This document shows, piece after piece, positions 21,943-35,500 of a stretch of DNA of 64,000 nt. Origin of the DNA: Litomosoides sigmodontis (taxonomy: Eukaryota > Nematoda > Chromadorea > Rhabditida > Onchocercidae); NCBI GenBank assembly GCA_963070105.1, contig OY718803.1, positions 10,430,327-10,494,326 of the forward strand, given 5' to 3'. Made by a program: the position numbers and the translations under genes. Below the pieces are notes generated by a model. That model made no database searches. It saw nothing but the letters and a program-made list of their open reading frames with translations, and was not told the origin of the DNA. The stretch's first letter is position 1. Every line of letters begins with the position of its first letter.

Positions 21943-22055
21943 GGTTTGGTTTGGTTTGGCTTGGTTTGGTTTGGTTTGGTTTGCTTTGGTTTGCTTCAGT
22001 TTGGTTTGAATTTGAGTTTGGTTTGATTTGAGTTTGGTTTGGTTCGGGTTCGCTT
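21943..22055. repeat. (GGTTT)n pentanucleotide array, degenerate
   Basis: About 20 tandem copies of GGTTT / GGTTTG variants, best preserved at 21943-21995 and decaying toward 22055. It is not the nematode telomere unit TTAGGC. Confidence 0.88.
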
Positions 22056-22375
22056 AGAGTTGAATAATTCCTTTTTATCAATGCATACCATCCATCATCA
22101 ATCATCCAACAACACACATAAATAATACATACATATGTATATCATCAACGGAAATCTTCCATTCATTCCTCTTTCACCCATTTTCTTCATTTTCTTTTTG
22201 CTTCCATTTTTTTCACACATTCTTTTTTTTTTGGTACATAAGAATGCATAAAATGCAAAAATTTTCTTTGATACCAAAAAAAAGAAGAGATCGGCTGAAT
22301 TGATAGAATGAATGAATAATTTGATGATGAAAGCAAAGAAAAAAAAAGAAAAAGCCTTTCGGAATGATCGATAAT

Positions 22376-22402
22376 ATGTGTGTGTGTGTGTGTGTGTGCG
22401 TG

Positions 22403-22454
<52 letters not shown>
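22376..22454. repeat. (GT)n microsatellite
   Basis: About 39 GT units with two GC interruptions in the first half. Confidence 0.95.
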
Positions 22455-22455
<1 letters not shown>

Positions 22456-22981
22456 AAAAGCGGTAAAGTTCACACGTACGAAATAAATAAATATAAGATT
22501 AGATTTGATGATGGGGAGAGGGAAGGAAGCAGCATTCCTTTTTTCCGTGTGATAGTTAATAATTGGCTTTTGAAATAATTTGAAGAAATACTTCCGCAAA
22601 CGCTACAAATAGTGATATGCCGCAGCTGCAATTAGGAAGTTGAAATTGACTATAAAAAGTGATCAGATAGTTTAATGATAGCAAAGAGACGAGAGGAAAA
22701 AGCGTCGGACGTATAACACAACCAATAAATAAATGATTTTGCAAAATTGCGGAATGTTTAAACTTTGTTTGATGAAATTAAACACTCGATAAGTCATTAA
22801 AACACTTCATCTTATTTTCATTTCAATTCACCTACAATGTTTCCTAATAATTTCGCAATGAATGACAATGTGAAGAATAATCAGAACGAAACAAAAAAAG
22901 AAGGAAAAATTCTTGATCAAAATAGAATGTGTGAATTGGAAGAAAAACAAAAAAAAATTCGCCAATCTTAACAATCATTCT

Positions 22982-23027
22982 CCTTTTTTTCCCCTCTCCC
23001 CTCCCCCCCCCCCTCCCTCCTTCCCTC
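22982..23027. repeat. C-rich pyrimidine tract (G-rich on minus strand)
   Basis: A block made only of C and T, with C runs of 4 to 10 bases. The minus strand has at least four G runs of three or more within about 35 bases, so it is a potential quadruplex former. Confidence 0.75.
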
Positions 23028-24023
23028 TATATTTTATAAAACTGTTCAAAACTTTCAGGTCAGAACCGAATAAATTTACAAAATATTGACTGTAAAAGAG
23101 GAAAGAAAAAAAAAGCGACGAAATATTTTCATTTCAAAATTTGCATTCTCCGACATTAGCACATTAATTGGTGGAAAAAGCAACGGATGAATTGTGTGTT
23201 CCAAAAGAGAGAAAGAGAATGTGCCGATTAATTAGCACCAAAAATTATAACATATTGTTATGGAGCAGAAATTACTAAATCATTTTTGTTTCATTGCTAT
23301 TTGCTTTGTTTATCAGACAGACCTAAAATTATCTGTCGTTGAATTCACTACAACAAAAAAAGCAGTCAGTGAGGATGAGAGATGGAAGAAAATGAAAAAT
23401 TTACAATTCCTGAAAATAATAAATGATAGCGCCGTCTGCTAATAGCGCAATCACATATGTGATAGTTGTAGGCGAAGCTTTCCTCACCCTTTTTTTCCTC
23501 TCTCAAAGAGATTAGCAGAAACGATAACAGAGACAAACCTGATAAGCTGCTGAATTAGCGGAATTTTAAGCTAAACGATTTTAAGTGACGACGATTTAAA
23601 TTTAAATCACACCGAAAGTAAGCTCAAAGACAAATTGAGAGGGAAATAAGTCAGCAATTTGAAGAAAAGCAAAACAAACATGAATTTATTGCAAAATTTG
23701 CGATAATAAAATTTCTGAAAACAATAATAAACAACAGTGTCAACAATAATAATAACAATGACACTAACAGTAATCGTAAACCATTTTGCACTAAAAAAGA
23801 AAGCAAAAATAAGAGAAAATTTTATAATACTAAGAAACGAAACGAGACAACTTATAATTTTGTAGTGATAAAGAGATTAGTTAAAGAAATCCTAAAAAGA
23901 ACTTGCAATAAGAAACAAATCATCGTCGAATTTAATAGTTTTATAGCATAAAAATTAAAACAATAATTAATGATTAATAATAATAGTTAACACTTAATAT
24001 TTAACAATTAATAATTAATAATT

Positions 24024-25160
<1,137 letters not shown>

Positions 25161-27312
25161 TAACAATAACAATAATAGTAATAGTAATATTTGATAACAA
25201 TCATAAAAGTAACAATAATAAATAACTCCACTGTATAATGAAATTATCATAGCATAAGCGATGTAATTGTTATAAATTCGCTAATTTGCAAAATTGTTAA
25301 CTTTATGAAAGAAAACGCATTAAAAATTTTACTGACAGAGATAATTCATCATTCGAAGATGATCATTCCTTACACCATTTTAGTGTAAAAGGAAATAGGC
25401 TATTTCCACGATTTCAACACTAATTTTTTCATTTTCAAATCGAAAACTAAACTGTTCAGTGAAAGATTGAAAGTTAAAAATGATTTCATAAGAGATGAAT
25501 AGCCATAGATCTATCTATACGATGCTTCGTATTTCACGAAAAAAAAATTGAATATTATTTGGTAGGAATTAAACATTTTCTAAAATACCATCTATTTGAT
25601 CGCAGAAAAGTAACTTGAACTTTTAGAATGGCATAGAAATGTCAGTTGTGCTGGAATAACTTACCCATTTATTTATTCAAATTTTAGAAAGAAAAAGAAA
25701 GACAGCGAAGCTGAGATTAAATGAAAGAAAACAAAAAGATGAGCAAATGGTTGGTTATTTCTAATTATAAATTTTAATTACTAATGACAATATTACAAAG
25801 GTAAAATGATTTGATGAGCAAATAAGAAAAGTAATAATTCGCAGCTTCTAATATTTAAGAAAACCCAAAAACAAGAAGCAAGCAGAAAAAAAATAAATTA
25901 ATTTTGCTTAATACTTCTGAGAGACAATTTCACATCTTTTGAAATTAGGAAAAAGAAGGAATTTTTCGAAAAGAAAAATTAACACAAAAAAAAATGCATA
26001 AAAAATGACAAGATCAATTATAAAAAAAATAGGGGGGAGAGGATCGTGTTGTTTCCCTTGTTTGAAACACGTTCCTTCTTTATTCATTTGACGATCACTT
26101 GTCATCAATTCAAAAAATTTTTACTTTCACCTCAAGAATTTCACGAAAAAAAAAGGGAAAAAATTTTTTTTAATTAGCTTAGATTCAACAAAAGAGCAAT
26201 TTGCCTTTTTGTGAAAGAAACAATGAATCCATACATATGGTATTCACGATAGCAATGCTGAAAAAAATTGAAGTTAAATAGCAACGTTAGTTTTCAAACT
26301 ATTAAAGCTTGTAAAATTAGTTTTTGCCTTTTGCACAAAAAGAAAACGTTAATTGAGGAATTAAATAAATCAGAAATGACAGTTCAAAATTGTAATTGAT
26401 TAGGAAATTTCATACATGCAACAAATTAATAGTTTCATATTTTGTCACAATTTTTTTCTTTAATTTCAATATTTTCTCGAAAAATTCATTGTGTGTGGTT
26501 TTTTTGTTCGAGACATCTCATGTTTACTGTGTTACTTTCAATTACTTACTCAATGATATGTTGCATTTGGTGAACTCTCATTACTTCCTCAACTTGCATT
26601 CATTTTTGCATTCAGGCTTCTAAAGAGCGACGCAGAATGAATTTTGCAAAAAGGATCTGAAATCCTGTTTCCGTCAAACGATCATTTCACACTCCTAAAT
26701 TAGTGACTAATCAATAAATGAAATTAAAAACAGAAGTGGAATAGTTGAAAGCAGCAGATGAATGAATGAACGACCTAATAAAGGAGGAGGAATTGAATGG
26801 ATTAAAATGGAAACGTTTGACGATCACAAGTAGCCGATGAGAATCCAACAATCACTTTACAGCATCAGCGATTGCTAGGTAATACTCAATCGATTCATTA
26901 GATCAACTAAATCAATTTGTCCAATATGCTTGATCAGTTCGATCAATCGATTCATCAAATTTTCGATAAACCAATTTAGCACATCTATTAGAATATACAT
27001 TGCAATAAATGTAATATTTCTACGTAAAAAAAAAAACAATTTTTACATATGCAAATACAATTCAATGATAAATTTTTGATTAGTCAACTGATCGAACAAC
27101 AATCGATTAATTTCAAAAACAAAAAACAAAAAAAAAATAAGAGTTTCAGATGATAATTGAGGGGGAAGAGGAGAAGTGGGAAGAAGAATGTGAAGGAAAG
27201 AATGCCTGAATTGTTATACCAATTTCAAATCGATGAATCTCCTCTATTTGATCGAAATAAAGTTTGACATTCGGTAGGAAGAAGCAATTGAGGGGAAATA
27301 CTTGCTGACAGT

Positions 27313-27373
27313 CTGTGTGTGTGTGTGTGTGTCTGTGCACACACGTGAACACACACACACACACACACACACA
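27313..27373. repeat. inverted (GT)n / (CA)n pair
   Basis: A GT run at 27313-27332 is followed after about 17 bases by a CA run at 27350-27373. The two arms are complementary and could fold into a hairpin with a short GC-containing loop. Confidence 0.9.
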
Positions 27374-27473
27374 TTTAATATATATGTATATATTCACTAT
27401 CAAACCGAACCGACCGTCCGTCCCCTTTCATCAACCCAACCACCGTCTTTTCAACAGTCATCACACCATCGTC

Positions 27474-27542
27474 ACCCCCCCCGCTCTCCCTCCCTCCTCC
27501 TCCCCCTCTCTCCCCCGCTGCTCCCTCCCCCACTGCGCCCAT
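27474..27542. repeat. C-rich tract, potential quadruplex on minus strand
   Basis: About 70 bases almost wholly of C and T with many C runs of 3 to 8. The minus strand carries more than six G runs of three or more. This contrasts sharply with the AT-rich surroundings. Confidence 0.75.
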
Positions 27543-27797
27543 CAAAAGCAATGCCAAAGATAGCATTAGGAAAGTCGAGAACGGTTTTAAAATGCTTTTG
27601 CTACCGTCCACCGCGTCTTTCTTTGATGCCAAAAAAAGAGTGGCAAAAAAAAACGAAGCGAAAAACTCAAATGAAAATCAAACAAAATTTTTTTTTTTAT
27701 TTTTCATTTTGCTACAACAAAAATTTCATCAATAAATAATGCTATTTTAATAAGTAAAAAAAAACAAAAAAGGCGATGAAAAGGAAGAAGAAGAGAG

Positions 27798-27838
27798 ACA
27801 AGGAGGGAGAGAGAGACAGAGAGAGAGAGAGGGGGGGT
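27798..27838. repeat. (GA)n purine tract
   Basis: GAGAGA repeats ending in a run of G. The tract is purine-only over about 40 bases except for two C interruptions. Confidence 0.85.
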
Positions 27839-28892
27839 GGAAAAATAAATGCTGTTAATTACGACTAGTTTTGAAATAATTTCTCATTCTTTTCTTTTTT
27901 CCTTCTTTTTTTTTCTTCCCTCCCAAAACTTTTTTATTTCTTGTCAGGTCGAAAATTTTATTATATTTTACTTTCTCTTCTAACTTCTTCTTATCCTTTC
28001 GTTTATGTTTATTACTATCATTATCATTATCATTATTATTACTTATTATTAAATTATTATTACTGTTCTTCCATATTTTCCCCTTGCAGATTGCCAGCTA
28101 ATGAATTCTCTTCCATTCTCAAAAAAAATAAAATGTGTGAATTAAAAAAGGAAATTAAATATTTTAATTGATTATAAATTATATAAAAATGTGTAGAGAC
28201 ATGGAATGGAATAAAACGAAACGATTATAACTGTCTTAAGCAAAACGATTTCATTGAGGAATTTGCGAGCAAAAAACCGTGTAGGATGCATATGAGAACT
28301 GAGAACTGCATACAGTATATATACTATATTACAGTATACGCATTTCATACGCATACTGTAATTTACATCGAAATAAAAGTTGGAAATTTTTAGAAAGGCA
28401 ACATTCATAATATGTATATGTACACGTGTGTGTACGTGTGTGTATGCGTGCCTGCGTCTGTGATAGTCTTGAAATACAATCAAGAAGACAAAGTTCATCA
28501 ACGTTGTTGATGAAAATATTGTAGTTAGGAAAGCAAAGAGAGAGAAAGAGAGAGGGAGAGAGGGAGAGGAAAACAGTGATAAGAAATGAAGAAAGAGAAA
28601 GAATTTTTAGCAATCATAGAAAGAAATGTTAATGGCACCATTGCAAATATGAAAAGATAACGAAAAACCAATCCTTTATTGTCCCCTTTCTCCCTGCTCT
28701 TACTCTCATCCTCTCTCTCTCTCCCTCCTCCTCCTCTTCCTCTTCTCTCTCTCATTCCTTCTTTGCAATAACAAAATTCTTGGAAGAATTTGAAATTTCA
28801 TCAGTAAAAACCCACTCCTCTTCAGTTATCATTCTTTTTCGCTCTTTCTATCTTGTTTATATTGAAATTCTCCATTGTACCTTCCTTAGTTC

Positions 28893-28938
28893 TCCCTCCC
28901 TCTCTCTCTCTCTCTCTCTCTTTCTCTTTCTCTTTCTC
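28893..28938. repeat. (CT)n pyrimidine tract
   Basis: A run of CT dinucleotides with later CTTT variants. A second, shorter (CT)n lies at 29040-29062. Confidence 0.9.
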
Positions 28939-30781
28939 TCGCTTTCCCTCAGTTTATTAACAAATACATTCCATCCATCGTCTGAGAAGTTATTTTTCGA
29001 GACACTTTTTTATGTTTTCTTCTCGCTCCCTCCTTTCCCCTCTCTCTCTCTCTCTCTCTCTTTCCCTCCCGATATCGCCGACTAAGTTCTATTCCTCTTC
29101 TACCACTCGGGAAATGATATAACTACAGGATTTTAAACTGAATTAAGAAGGGTCGATAATAACTTGAACTATTGCTCCTTTCGTTTGCTAACTTCCAACG
29201 ACTTATACAGTATTTCACGTCATTATATTGTACTTACGTCTGACGACGTATACAACCTTTCACGTTATTATATTTTAACGAATACTTTTCGCTTCCTAAA
29301 ATGATCGATAAATTAGTTCATCTAATCTAGCACCATTATGTGGAATTGAAACTGAATGTCATCAGCGTTTCCAAACATAATTATTAAATTTAAACAAAAA
29401 AAAAACCCAAATGAACTATAATTATTAATTTGAAATTGAAAAAAAAGTGAAGTGTAATTATTAATTTGAAAAACGGAAAGAAATTGTTAGTTTCAGAGAG
29501 AGTGGAATTTTGTATAAAAATGAAATACTTTTTACAAACTGATTAGTCATCATTTGTTGCTTAACAAAGTGAAATTTAATAGATCTAAATCATTGAAATG
29601 GAATGAATGCAACAAAAATTTTCGGAAAAAAGTGAGAGAGTGGATGGGGAAGATGAGTGCGAGTGTGAAATGGTGTAATTCGTAATTTACATTTAACTTT
29701 AATAATGATAGCAATTAATAACAATAGAACAACAATGATAATCAAAGTAAATCATGCAAATATGTTATACGGAATTTGCTAGTTAATCGAATTTTTGAAA
29801 AAATGTCAAAAATCACTGATTGGAAATTAGGTAGACGAAAATGGAAATTACTAACATTGAGTAAATAAAAATTATCCTTAATTAATAATAATTATTATTT
29901 ATGGGAATACGCGTTCTCTAAAATGACACTCACTCCGTCGTCTTCCTGATAATAATTGCTGCAGTAATCAAGTGATACCGAAGACTCATTTTTCATATTC
30001 GATTAATGGAAATGAAATACTCATTTGCTACACGCACATTATGCACTATTGCAATCTTAAGAAAACAAACGTTTCACGGCGTAACTAACATGTGAGCTTT
30101 CTACGTGAAATGCATTTGTTAAATTAACTTAATTTTTTCCTGTTGAACAAGCCCAGTGAAATGAAACAGTGTAAAAGAGGAAATTTCAAGAAAATATTTT
30201 AGGAATAAGGAGAGGGAGAGAGATGAAGGAGAAGAGGGAGAAGTTGAAGAAGGATCATCCTATTTGGAAGATTTCTCTTCACGTTTAACGCGAATGACGC
30301 ACTTTGTTTTCCAAACTCATCCTACTTTCATTACCATTTTGAACGTGTTCGTTACGCTCTTAGCCACTCACGTTAGGCGTCCAACTTCTTAACGTACAAA
30401 TTCTATTTCATCCATTTCATGCGTATAGTTATGAATGAAAAATGCTGAAACTGTTAGTTAATAAGTGAAGTGAAAATTTCACGACATGAATTCATGCAAT
30501 CAATAAACACAATCATATTTGCAATGCAGGAAATATGGCACTCAAATCACTCACGTACGCTAAAATAACAGAAAGAATTAATACAACGGTATTATCACGT
30601 TTTGAACACGAAGAGACCATTCGAAGCTAAAACGTATGCGTGTACACTGCGCGTAATGTGTATGTTGTGTGTGTGTGTGTGTGTTATCAGTGTCTGTCTG
30701 TCTCCGTGTGTGTGTGTGTGTGTTGTGATTTTTCGTTCATAAACTATTTTCCTATTTTTATTGAGATCAAATTTGCTAAAT

Positions 30782-30837
30782 TCTCTCTCTCTCTCTCTCT
30801 CTTGTACACATAGAGACAAAACAGAGAGAGAGAGAGA

Positions 30838-30872
<35 letters not shown>
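30782..30872. repeat. inverted (CT)n / (GA)n pair
   Basis: A CT run at 30782-30802 is followed about 20 bases later by GA runs at 30822-30872. The arms are complementary and could form a long hairpin. A degenerate GT-rich stretch lies just upstream (30668-30722). Confidence 0.9.
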
Positions 30873-30875
<3 letters not shown>

Positions 30876-31080
30876 GAAATGAGATGGTGAAAAGTGGTCG
30901 TAAGAAGGTGTGATTGGCGATATTCATTTATTGCTGTGCCGTCATCTGTTAGTGTAATTGTTGGTGTCAATCAGTCCTCATCCATTGGTATGCTTGGAAT
31001 GTTTCCTCGGTATGGACCGTCGTATAGCACTCATTTCAATTTCAAAAACTGCAGAGAAGGAGAGGAAGGAAGAAATATAG

Positions 31081-31560
31081 GTGATGAATCTGAAAGCTGA
31101 AATGATGTGGGCGATGAATCTGAAGGCTGAAATGATGTGGGCGATGAATCTGAAGGCTGAAATGATGTGGGCGATGAATCTGAAGGCTGAAATGATGTGG
31201 GCGATGAATCTGAAGGCTGAAATGATGTGGGCGATGAATCTGAAGGCTGAAATGATGTGGGCGATGAATCTGAAGGCTGAAATGATGTGAGCGATGATTC
31301 TGAAGGCTGAAATGATGTGAGCGATGAATCTGAAGGCTGAAATGATGTGGGCGATGAATCTGAAGGCTGAAATGATGTGGGCGATGAATCTGAAGGCTGA
31401 AATGATGTGGGCGATGAATCTGAAGGCTGAAATGATGTGGGCGATGAATCTGAAGGCTGAAATGATGTGAGCGATGATTCTGAAGGCTGAAATGATGTGA
31501 GCGATGATTCTGAAGGCTAAGTGGTGTCGACGGTGATTCTGAAGGCTAAGTGGTGTTTGT
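31081..31560. repeat. 30-bp minisatellite, about 15-16 copies, with 180-bp higher-order period
   Basis: The 30-bp unit begins GCGATGAATCTGAAGGCTGA and ends AATGATGTGG. Copies start at 31081, 31111, 31141 and so on to 31501, followed by degraded partial copies to about 31565. Copies starting at 31261 and 31441 share a TGTGA ending, and the next copies (31291 and 31471) share both GATTC and TGTGA. The variant pattern therefore repeats every six units. The frame through the first seven copies is open (MNLKAEMMWA decapeptide), but TGA variants close it, so I do not call a gene. Confidence 0.96.
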
Positions 31561-31851
31561 TGGCGATGAATCCGAATGAATGAATCTAAGCGATAGCAAT
31601 CTATGGTGTCCGTTGTGCGAGGAAAGCTTAATGCGTTTCCTCACACATATTTTCGGTTCACTCTCCCTCACATCTGATCTCATCTGCAGTTTCCACTTCA
31701 ACACTTCCGATTGCTTCTTTCATTTTCCGTTCACGACGGATAGCTCGAATTCACACAAATTATCCGGCTCCTTTCATCCATTAATGAGTTCCTCTTCCGG
31801 TTTCTTTCCGCACACATAATTAATGACACAGATAATTATGTCAACCGTTTT

Positions 31852-31854
<3 letters not shown>

Positions 31855-31887
<33 letters not shown>
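31855..31887. repeat. (CT)n microsatellite
   Basis: About 16 TC/CT units in the flank downstream of the minisatellite. Confidence 0.92.
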
Positions 31888-31889
<2 letters not shown>

Positions 31890-32531
31890 TTCCACTCATT
31901 CCATTCTTTTTTCATAATTTCATGTTTCTTCTCATTAAATTTGATTTATTTTTTTTCCAACTGAATTCCTTTTCTCTATAGCAGCAGTCTCTCTCTATCC
32001 TTCTCTCACTCTCCCTGTCTTCCTCTTCCTCTCCCACATTGTTATAGTTCTTTTCAAAATTCTCTTAATTTCTTTTCTTTTCTTCCCAACTTCCCTTTTT
32101 TGCATTACACTGCTAATATTTGAGCATTTTAAATTTTTGAAATTTTATAAATGCAAAAATTTCACCTAAAATATAACATGAGATACTACACGAAATATAT
32201 CATTCATTTTCAAAAAGCTTTCATAAAAATGAATCAAACACTTGAGCTATGAAAGCTATGAACATTTATGATAATATTAAATAACAGTCATGAAAGAATT
32301 GAAATTTTATTAAATTATGTGGAAAAAGAACGAAGAGGAAATAGTACGAATGTTCGTTGGGCATATTAAACTATCATTTCAGCTAAAAATTTTATTAAAT
32401 TCATAAGTAAAATTTCAAAAATCAAAAAAAAATAAAATTCAGAAATAAGATGCAAGAAATAAGTTGATAAATAAAATTTCAAATTTAATTTGAAAAAAAA
32501 ACAAAAGTACATTATTGTTCAGAATCTAAAA

Positions 32532-35500
32532 TCACCAATCGAAAATTGATTTTACTTCATTGCTAAGTGTACCATCCGTTTCCAGACGTGGACTGTTTTC
32601 CGTGTAAAATTGATTGTACCAGCGTCGATGCTTCAAAATTGGTCCATCATTTTTGGTCAACAACGGTCGTCTCACGTAACATTTATGATTCCAAACGTAA
32701 ATATCACGCTCGAACTAAAGTAAAGTGGAAAAATTAGAGGAAGGAAAGATACGGAACCTGCCAGTTAATTTTGTTATTTACGAATTTTTTGCTTTCATTA
32801 AATTATTAATTGGTCATTAACCTGAATGATTGATTAGTTCTAGATTTTCATTTTATTTTCAATTAGTTTTCATTCCTTTACTGATTGAAAATACACTTTT
32901 TAATGTTATTTCATCTTTCTCATAAAAACCAAAAAAAAAAAATGCTACGTAAAGCTATCGTCGCAAATTAGTTTACTTACGTGAAATGCTTCACAAAGCA
33001 AGAAGAAATTAGCATATAGTTTGGGAAGGTTTGAATACATAACAAAACGTGCACGTTGAAACAGTGGCTCTTCAGGCGTTATATGTTGCAGGACAATTCC
33101 GCGGCCAAGCCAACCAAAGTCAAACATCATGTAAACGATTCCTGGACCTATCTGCAACACCGCTACGAAGCATTACTTTAACGGATTTACGTGAACAGAA
33201 TAAGTAGTGAAAACACGTCTCAGCTAGTCTTAGACTTAAACTTTAAAAAAAAAAAGTGAAAAAAAATAAAATTTGTTGAAGCGAAGATAGAATTGTTAAA
33301 ATTATTTTTACACCTGCCAGCTATTTACCCAATTAACGATCAAACCTATCACTGAACTTCTGAAACAAAACAAATTTGACATTTCGGTTCCGTTTTATTT
33401 TATTTTTTTTTTGGATCTGTAGAAGAATAATAGTATAATGAATTCAAATCCTAATGTTTGAATTGTCATCAAGTAAAATATTTTGCTTAAAATTTGGTTA
33501 TCTCAAATTGTGAAGCAATTCAATTGCTAAATAAGTGTTGGAAATTTTAAACAAGACGCAAGCAACATTACCTAACCACTTCTTAATCTTTCAAGCTAAT
33601 TTCATTTCACAATTTTAATTTAAAGCTAGAAAATTTGAACTTTCCAATTCCAATTTGCATTTTATGTTTAAATTGATGCATTCATTAGTATGTGATCAAA
33701 AATCACCACGAACTTAAGTACCGAAAAGGCTTTAGTTCGGCAATAACCTGTCGAGCTTGCAAATCGCTAAACGTCAATGGTATTGGCACTTTCATAACGG
33801 TCATGACCTGCTTCAGGTACATTACGCCAATATGCTTCTCAGGCTCCGGCAGCTGTTCCCATCTACCATTCCAAACGTGCCGTATTATTGGTTCCGAAAT
33901 TGTCATCTCAATCTTTGTGATGTCATTACCTGAACATCGATTTGTCAAATTTTAGCAATTTACCAACCTAGCAAATAATAATTTCAAAGTCGAGAAATTT
34001 ATGCGTTATCTATTAAAGTAGATGAGATTATTTCCGTAGATTGCACAGCTTTAATGACGAAGAATTTACTCGTCTAATTTGCATATTTCACATAATACTA
34101 ATTTTATCCCTCGATCACGGAAATCAGGTGAATGAAGTGAGCAGATCAAGCAAACCGTTATTTATACCGGCCAGGTGCAGGTAGCTTAAGTGCGCAATGT
34201 CAGCACCATTTTCTGGTACCTCCTGAATGTGACAGTTGATTTCATGCTCTGTTCTACCCTTGTACGTCCACTCACCGCTCATAATTTCATCAACATCCGG
34301 AATTTGCCATTCCGGATCTTTGCCGTCACAGTGATACCTGATCAGCAATAAAACAAAAGCGGTTACTGATTTAACAGTTTTCTTTTCTCTACTGCCGTGA
34401 AAAATAATTGAGAAAACTATGTGTTATTGGTTTCTTCACGTGCGTGAATTGCACTATGTTAAATGAAATTTCATAAATTAACCAACCACACATAAATATG
34501 CATATTTTTTTCCACCACTGGCCAAGTGGATACCTTAGCTTGTTCCGGTATTGTATTACTTGTTTCATATGGGATACGTGTACAAATGCCTGTTTCAGCG
34601 TTGAAAATCCATCCGTGAAATGGACACTAAATTAACGAACTGCAATAATTAATTAACTAGCAATCACATAATTAACACATATTGCTCATTGATTGAGAAG
34701 CAAATGAAAAATTAAAAGTTACAAAAAATCATAATCTAATTAATATTACGCAAAGTCAGCTGTTTAATTAAATTAGAATAATTATTATACTACTATTATT
34801 ATCAATTATTCTTGTCGTTATTATTTTCACTAATGATAATTTAAACTGCGAGCCTTCCATTGTGATTGTAAAAAAAAATGCTTGTCCTTAAATTTAAATA
34901 TTGACCTTTTTACATGAATAGGCGCATTTTTTTTCACGTATCAAAGATTTCCACTAAGGTGTGATCGTTGTATTAAAATTTCACTTCAAAGCTAATTTCT
35001 TTTAACATTTGTTTTTTCCTCTTTAAATTATTCATAATAACTTGCTTGTTGTGTATTTTATCAAAAGAAGCAAAGGAGGGGGCGAGGAGAGAAATTCTAT
35101 CGGTGTGTTCAATTTCAATAAATCCACCTGTATGCAATTATCGCTGACCACACGACCTCCAACATTAAAATTTGCACCCAAATGTGGACAGTACGAATCG
35201 ATCAGGTATACTTTTCCGGTTTCCGATCGTAGAAGTGTTAGTTGTTGTCCTATAAATGCGTTCTTGTTATTGATTGAGGGAAAAATTAAGGATGAAATTT
35301 AGAAATTATCATGGATGCTAATTTTTGTACTTTAATTAATAAAATATTGTCCAACATATTTAACACGATAAAGCTAACAGAAGCTATTTGAACAATGCAT
35401 TATTGGCTTATTGTTTTAGCAACCCATGCAAAGCTTATTGTCTCAGTAACACGTAGAAGCTAACAGAAGCTATTCTAACAACGCATATTAGCTTATTGTT

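Noticed and set aside
22098..22599. Overlapping 119-128 aa frames on the minus strand
   Set aside because: Driven by the GT/CA microsatellite (His-Thr repeats), without splice or domain support.
27146..29085. Several 75-145 aa frames
   Set aside because: Their open state comes from CA, CT and C-rich tracts; composition is Ser/Leu/Pro low complexity.
31081..31290. Repeat protein gene encoded by the minisatellite
   Set aside because: The frame is closed by TGA variants in several copies and lacks splice or expression evidence.
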